From NCBI GenBank assembly GCA_034005175.1, contig JAVEVF010000082.1:1-8474 (forward strand): a stretch of DNA of 8,474 nucleotides. Reading direction: 5' to 3'. The notes beneath the pieces are model-generated. The model had not been told where the DNA came from. It did no database searches and saw nothing but the letters and a program-made list of their open reading frames with translations. The stretch is from JAVEVF01 sp034005175 (GTDB lineage Bacteria; Actinomycetota; Coriobacteriia; Anaerosomatales; SLCP01). How positions within the stretch are numbered: position 1 is the first letter of the stretch; the number at the start of each line of letters is the position of its first letter. This document shows positions 5,712-8,474 of the stretch, piece after piece. A program made the translations under genes and the position numbers.

Positions 5712-6542
5712 CTACTTCTTGCGGCGGCGAATGATCAGACGGTCCGAGGCCTTGCCCTTCTTGCGCGTGCGGTGCCCCTTGGTGGGCACGCCCCACGGGC
5801 TTACCGGGTGACGGCCTGCGGTCTTGTTCTTGCCCTCGCCACCGCCGTGCGGGTGGTCGACCGGGTTCATCGCGGTACCACGAACCGTCGGACGCACACC
5901 CTTCCAGCGGGCACGACCGGCCTTTCCGATCGTGATGCCCTCATGCTCGGGGTTGCTCACGGCCCCAATCGTCGCGCGGCAGGTGAGCAGCACCTTGCGC
6001 ATCTCACTTGAGGGCATACGCAAGATCGCGTAGTCGCCTTCCTTCGCCATCAGCTGGGCCGAGGCACCGGCCGAGCGAGCCATCGCCGCGCCCTTGCCAG
6101 GCTGCATCTCTATGGCGTGGACGACCGTACCCGTCGGGATCTCCGCCAGCACGAGCGCATTGCCCGGCTTGATGTCAGCACCCGTACCGGACATCACCGT
6201 GTCGCCAACAGAAAGTCTCTGCGGCGCGATGATGTAGCGCTTCTCGCCGTCCGCATAGTGCAGCAGCGCGATGCGTGCCGAGCGATTGGGGTCGTATTCG
6301 ATCGTAGCGACCTTGGCGGGAACGCCATCCTTGCTGCGCTTGAAATCAACACGGCGGTAGCGGCGCTTGTGGCCACCGCCCTTGTGCCGTGTCGTGATCT
6401 GGCCCTTGTTGTTGCGCCCGCCCTTCTTGGGCAGCGGCTCAAGTAGCGACTTTTCCGGCGTGGAGGTCGTGACGTCGGCGAAGTCCGACACCGTCTGGAA
6501 CCTCCGACCCGGCGAGGTCGGCTTGTACCTTTTCAGTCCCAT
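5712..6542 (-). CDS. rplB: 50S ribosomal protein L2
   Basis: L2 is one of the largest and most conserved 50S proteins, needed for subunit association and for the peptidyl-transferase centre to form. The 276-residue product has full length (E. coli 273). The N-terminal RNA-binding OB-like domain includes GGRNNKGQITTRHKGGGHKR (41-60); the SH3-like middle domain follows; the C-terminus holds KGVRPTVRGTAMNPVDHPHG (214-233) and SPWGVPTKGHRTRKK (248-262). His230 in VDHPHGGGEG is the conserved histidine that has been proposed to matter for peptidyl transfer. The ATG at 6542 has AAGGAG with a 5-nt spacer. It is preceded by the longest gap in the window (149 nt), which has several inverted repeats. 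Stop TAG. Confidence 0.99.
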   Translation of the reverse strand: MGLKRYKPTSPGRRFQTVSDFADVTTSTPEKSLLEPLPKKGGRNNKGQITTRHKGGGHKRRYRRVDFKRSKDGVPAKVATIEYDPNRSARIALLHYADGEKRYIIAPQRLSVGDTVMSGTGADIKPGNALVLAEIPTGTVVHAIEMQPGKGAAMARSAGASAQLMAKEGDYAILRMPSSEMRKVLLTCRATIGAVSNPEHEGITIGKAGRARWKGVRPTVRGTAMNPVDHPHGGGEGKNKTAGRHPVSPWGVPTKGHRTRKKGKASDRLIIRRRKK

Positions 6543-6570
6543 CTTCTCTCCTTCCGTCCGATTGCCGGTC

Positions 6571-6601
6571 CGCCTGGGACAGGCGTGCCAGACTCAGCAC
6601 G
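6571..6601 (-). repeat. Two adjoining hairpins upstream of rplB
   Basis: Reading the transcript, CGTGC pairs with GCACG around an 8-nt loop (6601-6584), and CGCCTG pairs with CAGGCG around a 3-nt loop (6585-6571). They share two bases, so they can form one at a time or as slightly shortened stems. They end 17 nt before the rplB Shine-Dalgarno (AAGGAG at 6548-6553). No T run follows. Confidence 0.5.
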
Positions 6602-6631
6602 CAGCGGCTCCGACGCCGGACTACCACGGTG

Positions 6632-6667
6632 CCGGGCGGCTCCATCCCGCTTCATGCGGGTGCCCGG
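6632..6667 (-). repeat. Nested inverted repeat in the rplW-rplB gap
   Basis: An outer 6-bp stem (CCGGGC with GCCCGG, at 6667-6662 and 6637-6632 on the transcript) encloses an inner 5-bp stem (CCCGC with GCGGG, loop of 5, at 6660-6646). The two stems are separated by 1 nt on one side and 8 nt on the other. It lies 24 nt after the rplW stop. No T run follows, so it is not a typical intrinsic terminator; a folded RNA element is possible. Confidence 0.5.
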
Positions 6668-6691
6668 GTCACCTTCCTTCAGTGAGGCTTC

Positions 6692-6982
6692 CTAGCCCTC
6701 GAAGAACTCGATCGAATCGCCCTCTTTGAGAGTGACGACCGCCTTCTTCCACGAACGCGTCTTGCCAGCACGGTAGCGCAGGCGGCGGGGTTTGCCCGCT
6801 ACGTTCATGGTGTTCACCTTCTCGACCGTCACACCGAAGATCTCGGCCACCGCGTCTGCGATCTGCGGCTTGGTGGCACGCTTGTGCACCTCGAACGTGT
6901 AACGGTTGTGCGTGATCATGTCGTAGGACTTCTCCGACACGATCGGACGCAAAATGATACCACGCGGGTTGCGGTTGTGCAT
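6692..6982 (-). CDS. rplW: 50S ribosomal protein L23
   Basis: L23 sits at the tunnel exit and is the main docking point for trigger factor and the signal recognition particle. The 96-residue product has family length. The motif VSE at residues 15-17 (in IILRPIVSEKSYDMI) matches the trigger-factor docking site known in E. coli L23. Further conserved parts are YTFEVHKRATKPQIADAVAE (28-47), FGVTVEKVNTMNV (49-61) and the loop KPRRLRYRAGKTRSWKKAVV (64-83). The ATG at 6982 shares its A with the rplD stop TAA (TAATG), a 1-nt overlap, and AGGAGG lies 10 nt upstream within the last rplD codons, so translation is probably coupled to rplD. Stop TAG, followed by the 149-nt gap. Confidence 0.98.
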   Translation of the reverse strand: MHNRNPRGIILRPIVSEKSYDMITHNRYTFEVHKRATKPQIADAVAEIFGVTVEKVNTMNVAGKPRRLRYRAGKTRSWKKAVVTLKEGDSIEFFEG

Positions 6983-6998
6983 TATGCCAGTACCTCCT
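6980..6998 (-). promoter_or_regulatory. rplD-rplW translational coupling site (TAATG plus internal Shine-Dalgarno)
   Basis: On the minus strand AGGAGG (6993-6998) lies in the last rplD codons, 10 nt before a TAATG in which the rplD stop and rplW start share one A. It is the only overlapping gene pair in the window. Such an arrangement normally lets the terminating ribosome restart on the next gene, keeping L4 and L23 output matched. Confidence 0.8.
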
Positions 6999-7605
6999 CG
7001 AGCCAGGTCAAGGCCGGCTTCGTGAAGAGCACGGCAGTGTTGTCGACAAGATCGTATGTGTTCGCCTCAGAGGCGGTGATGACGCGCGCCTTGGGCAAGT
7101 TGCGCAGCGAGAGAACAGTGTTGATGTCATCGTTGGCCACGACGACGGTCACTCGGCCCTGGATACCGAGTTTCGCCAGAGCTTCGGCGGCTTGTTTCGT
7201 AGAGGGCTCGTCAAGACCGAAATCGTCTATCACGTGCAGCACGCCCTCGGCCGTCTTGGCTGAAAGCACCGAACGCATCGCAAGCTTCACGACCTTGTTG
7301 GGAACCTTGAAACCATAGCTGCGTGGATGCGGCCCGAACACCACACCGCCGCCCTTCCATTGCGGTGCACGGATGGTGCCTGCGCGCGCACGACCGGTGC
7401 CCTTCTGCCGCCACGGCTTGCGCCCACCGCCCGATACGTTGCCTCGGGTCTTGGTGCTGTGCGTTCCAGAACGGCGCGCGGCCATCTGGCTGCGAACTAC
7501 CTGGTGCACGGCGAAGGGATGGGGCTCGATGCCGAACACGCCGTCGGCAAGCTCGACACTACCCACCTTCGTGCCGCTTGTGTTCTTGATATCTACCGTT
7601 GCCAT
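6982..7605 (-). CDS. rplD: 50S ribosomal protein L4
   Basis: L4 binds 23S rRNA early in assembly and sends a long loop into the exit tunnel opposite L22. In E. coli it also represses its own S10 operon by transcription attenuation and translational control at the leader upstream of rpsJ; that leader would be outside this window. The 207-residue product has the usual length (about 201-215). The tunnel loop is clear: TRGNVSGGGRKPWRQKGTGR (53-72) followed by ARAGTIRAPQWKGGG, the region where macrolide-resistance changes are known in other bacteria. The C-terminal Rossmann-like domain includes VVVANDDINTVLSLRNL. The ATG at 7605 has AAGGAG with a 9-nt spacer in a 46-nt gap after rplC. Stop TAA overlaps the rplW start. 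Confidence 0.98.
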   Translation of the reverse strand: MATVDIKNTSGTKVGSVELADGVFGIEPHPFAVHQVVRSQMAARRSGTHSTKTRGNVSGGGRKPWRQKGTGRARAGTIRAPQWKGGGVVFGPHPRSYGFKVPNKVVKLAMRSVLSAKTAEGVLHVIDDFGLDEPSTKQAAEALAKLGIQGRVTVVVANDDINTVLSLRNLPKARVITASEANTYDLVDNTAVLFTKPALTWLEEVLA

Positions 7606-7651
7606 CGTTTCCTACTCCTTGAGAAGACGGTACCTATGGGCCGAGCCGGTC

Positions 7652-8272
7652 TCACGCCGACCGAATGGTGAGCAGGGCGCCCTTGGCCCCTGGCACCGCA
7701 CCCTTGACGAGCAAGAGGTTCTGCTCGGGATCTACCTTCACGACATCGAGATTGCGCACGGTCACCATCTCGTCGCCCATGTGCCCCGCCATGCGCGAGC
7801 CTCTGAAGACGCGCGATGGCGTGGACGCCTGACCCACGGATCCGGGCTGGCGGTGGAAGTGCGAGCCGTGGCCGCCCCGGCCGCCTCGAAAGTTGTGGCG
7901 CTTCATGACGCCAGCGAAGCCCTTGCCCTTGCTCACGCCCGAGACATGCACCGATTCGATGGATTCGAACAGCGCCACGGTCAGCTCCTCACCCACCTTC
8001 ACCTCGTCGCCCTCGTCAAGGCGCACCTCGACGATGTGGCGACGCGGGCTCACTCCTGCTTTGGCGAAATGCCCGGCCGCGGGCTTGTTGACCTTCGATT
8101 CCCTTATGTCACCGAACGCTAGCTGCACAGCAGCATATCCGTCTCGTTTCACCGTCTTGACCTGGCTGACCACGCAAGGTCCTGCCTCGATCACGGTGAC
8201 GGGAACGAGCTCGTCGTTCTCGCTCCACACCTGGGTCATCCCCAGCTTGCGTCCCAATATGGTCGTTACCAT
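7652..8272 (-). CDS. rplC: 50S ribosomal protein L3
   Basis: L3 initiates 50S assembly and its loop approaches the peptidyl-transferase centre. The 206-residue product has family length (E. coli 209). It begins MVTTILGRKLGMTQVW and shows the L3 signature KGKGFAGVMKRHNFRGGRGG (115-134), then HGSHFHRQPGSVGQASTPSR (135-154) and VFRGSRMAGHMG. Gln148 corresponds to the glutamine that PrmB methylates in E. coli L3 (Gln150). The frame is open to an ATG at 8290, but that has no Shine-Dalgarno; the ATG at 8272 has GGAG with a 5-nt spacer (and GGAGG at 11 nt) and the conserved N-terminus. Stop TGA. It follows rpsJ after a 116-nt gap, long for this operon. Confidence 0.98.
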   Translation of the reverse strand: MVTTILGRKLGMTQVWSENDELVPVTVIEAGPCVVSQVKTVKRDGYAAVQLAFGDIRESKVNKPAAGHFAKAGVSPRRHIVEVRLDEGDEVKVGEELTVALFESIESVHVSGVSKGKGFAGVMKRHNFRGGRGGHGSHFHRQPGSVGQASTPSRVFRGSRMAGHMGDEMVTVRNLDVVKVDPEQNLLLVKGAVPGAKGALLTIRSA

Positions 8273-8275
8273 GTG

Positions 8276-8288
8276 CTCTCCGTCCTCC
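8276..8288 (-). promoter_or_regulatory. Shine-Dalgarno region of rplC
   Basis: On the minus strand GGAGG (8284-8288) is followed by GGAG (8278-8281), 11 and 5 nt from the ATG at 8272. Both lie downstream of the alternative ATG at 8290, so they support the shorter 206-residue L3. Confidence 0.75.
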
Positions 8289-8316
8289 ATGCGGTCTTGG
8301 GCCGTATCGCCACGCT

Positions 8317-8341
8317 CCGCGCGCGGCGGTCCCAGCGGACC
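8317..8341 (-). repeat. Short inverted repeats in the rpsJ-rplC gap
   Basis: A 5-bp stem with a 4-nt loop (GGTCC and GGACC, 8328-8341) is followed on the transcript by the 10-bp palindrome CCGCGCGCGG (8317-8326). Both lie in the 116-nt gap between rpsJ and rplC. No T run follows and no promoter is evident; the function, if any, is unknown. Confidence 0.35.
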
Positions 8342-8388
8342 ACGTATGCTTCACACCGGCACACCTCAGGCATAGTCGGTGATGACTG

Positions 8389-8474
8389 CTACAGCTTGAT
8401 CTCGATATCCACACCAGCCGGCAGGTCAAGCCTCATGAGGGAGTCGACCGTCCTGGGCGTAGGCTCGAGAATGT
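8389..8474 (-). CDS. rpsJ: 30S ribosomal protein S10, 3' end only
   Basis: S10 belongs to the 30S head and, as NusE, also works in transcription antitermination with NusB. Only the last 27 complete codons are in the window (first complete codon at 8472-8470), ending in a TAG stop at 8391-8389. The visible residues, ILEPTPRTVDSLMRLDLPAG followed by VDIEIKL, are the conserved S10 C-terminus, and the position directly upstream of rplC is the normal first place in the S10 operon. The full protein is about 102 residues, so about three quarters lies beyond the right edge. The ORF is too short here to be judged on its own, but the match and the context leave little doubt. Confidence 0.94.
   Translation of the reverse strand, partial: ILEPTPRTVDSLMRLDLPAGVDIEIKL

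Larger units (their letters stand above)
1..8474 (-). other. S10-spc ribosomal protein gene cluster (operon, both ends cut)
   Basis: Nineteen ribosomal protein genes lie head to tail on the minus strand in the conserved bacterial order from rpsJ to rpsE. Gaps in transcription order are 116, 46, -1, 149, 28, 3, 4, 2, 0, 19, 69, 14, 91, 48, 99, 31, 50 and 12 nt. No stretch over 149 nt lacks a gene. None of the gaps has a GC stem followed by a T run on the transcribed strand, and none shows a clear -35/-10 pair, so I infer a single long transcript with its promoter upstream of rpsJ, outside the window. The S10 and spc sets, which are separate operons in E. coli, are continuous here, as in many Gram-positive bacteria. 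Confidence 0.93.

Noticed and set aside
6533..6655. Possible 40-codon leader ORF on the minus strand in the rplW-rplB gap, ending just inside rplB
   Set aside because: Its ATG (6655) has no Shine-Dalgarno at a workable distance, lies in the loop of the inner hairpin, and its Arg/Pro/Gly-rich sequence looks like random GC-rich translation.
7373..8122. Plus-strand open frame of 249 codons opposite rplD and rplC
   Set aside because: It covers parts of two conserved genes in antisense and has low-complexity His/Arg/Ala-rich content typical of shadow frames.
1..8474. A novel system, mobile element, CRISPR array or foreign insertion
   Set aside because: Every gene is a standard member of the S10-spc cluster in conserved order, with no transposase, direct-repeat array, tRNA or compositional break.

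Overview
The window is a single block of ribosomal protein genes, all on the minus strand, so transcription runs from high to low coordinates. In that direction the order is rpsJ (only the 3' end), rplC, rplD, rplW, rplB, rpsS, rplV, rpsC, rplP, rpmC, rpsQ, rplN, rplX, rplE, rpsN (zinc type), rpsH, rplF, rplR and rpsE (only the 5' part). This is the conserved bacterial S10 cluster running without a break into the spc cluster. No gene is broken, inserted or out of order, and I see no RNA gene, mobile element, CRISPR array or foreign cargo. The operon promoter, the start of rpsJ and the rest of the spc genes lie outside the window.

The DNA is GC-rich with GC-rich third positions. Three genes start with GTG, S14 is the short four-cysteine zinc type, L24 carries a C-terminal four-cysteine zinc ribbon, and several proteins (L4, L29, S8 ending in Trp) look like those of high-GC Gram-positives. 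I infer an actinobacterium (Actinomycetota), perhaps near Coriobacteriia; this rests on remembered family resemblance, not on a search.

Layout: 8474-6692 holds S10 (end), L3, L4 and L23, proteins of the exit-tunnel side and the early 50S core plus S10 of the 30S head. A 149-nt gap rich in inverted repeats then precedes rplB. From 6542 to 3716, L2, S19, L22, S3, L16 and L29 are packed very tightly; the five junctions after rpsS are 0-19 nt and several Shine-Dalgarno sites lie inside the preceding gene, which suggests translational coupling. From 3696 to 1 come S17, L14, L24, L5, S14, S8, L6, L18 and S5, with looser spacing (12-99 nt). There is no intrinsic terminator and no convincing internal promoter, so the genes are probably one transcript.

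I found no novel biological system. The points that deserve a second look are modest: inverted repeats in the longer gaps (rplW-rplB, rpsJ-rplC, rplX-rplE, rpsN-rpsH), unusually heavy use of TAG stop codons (11 of 18 visible stops), the TAATG overlap of rplD and rplW, the three GTG starts at rplE, rpsN and rplF, and two zinc-dependent ribosomal proteins in one operon.
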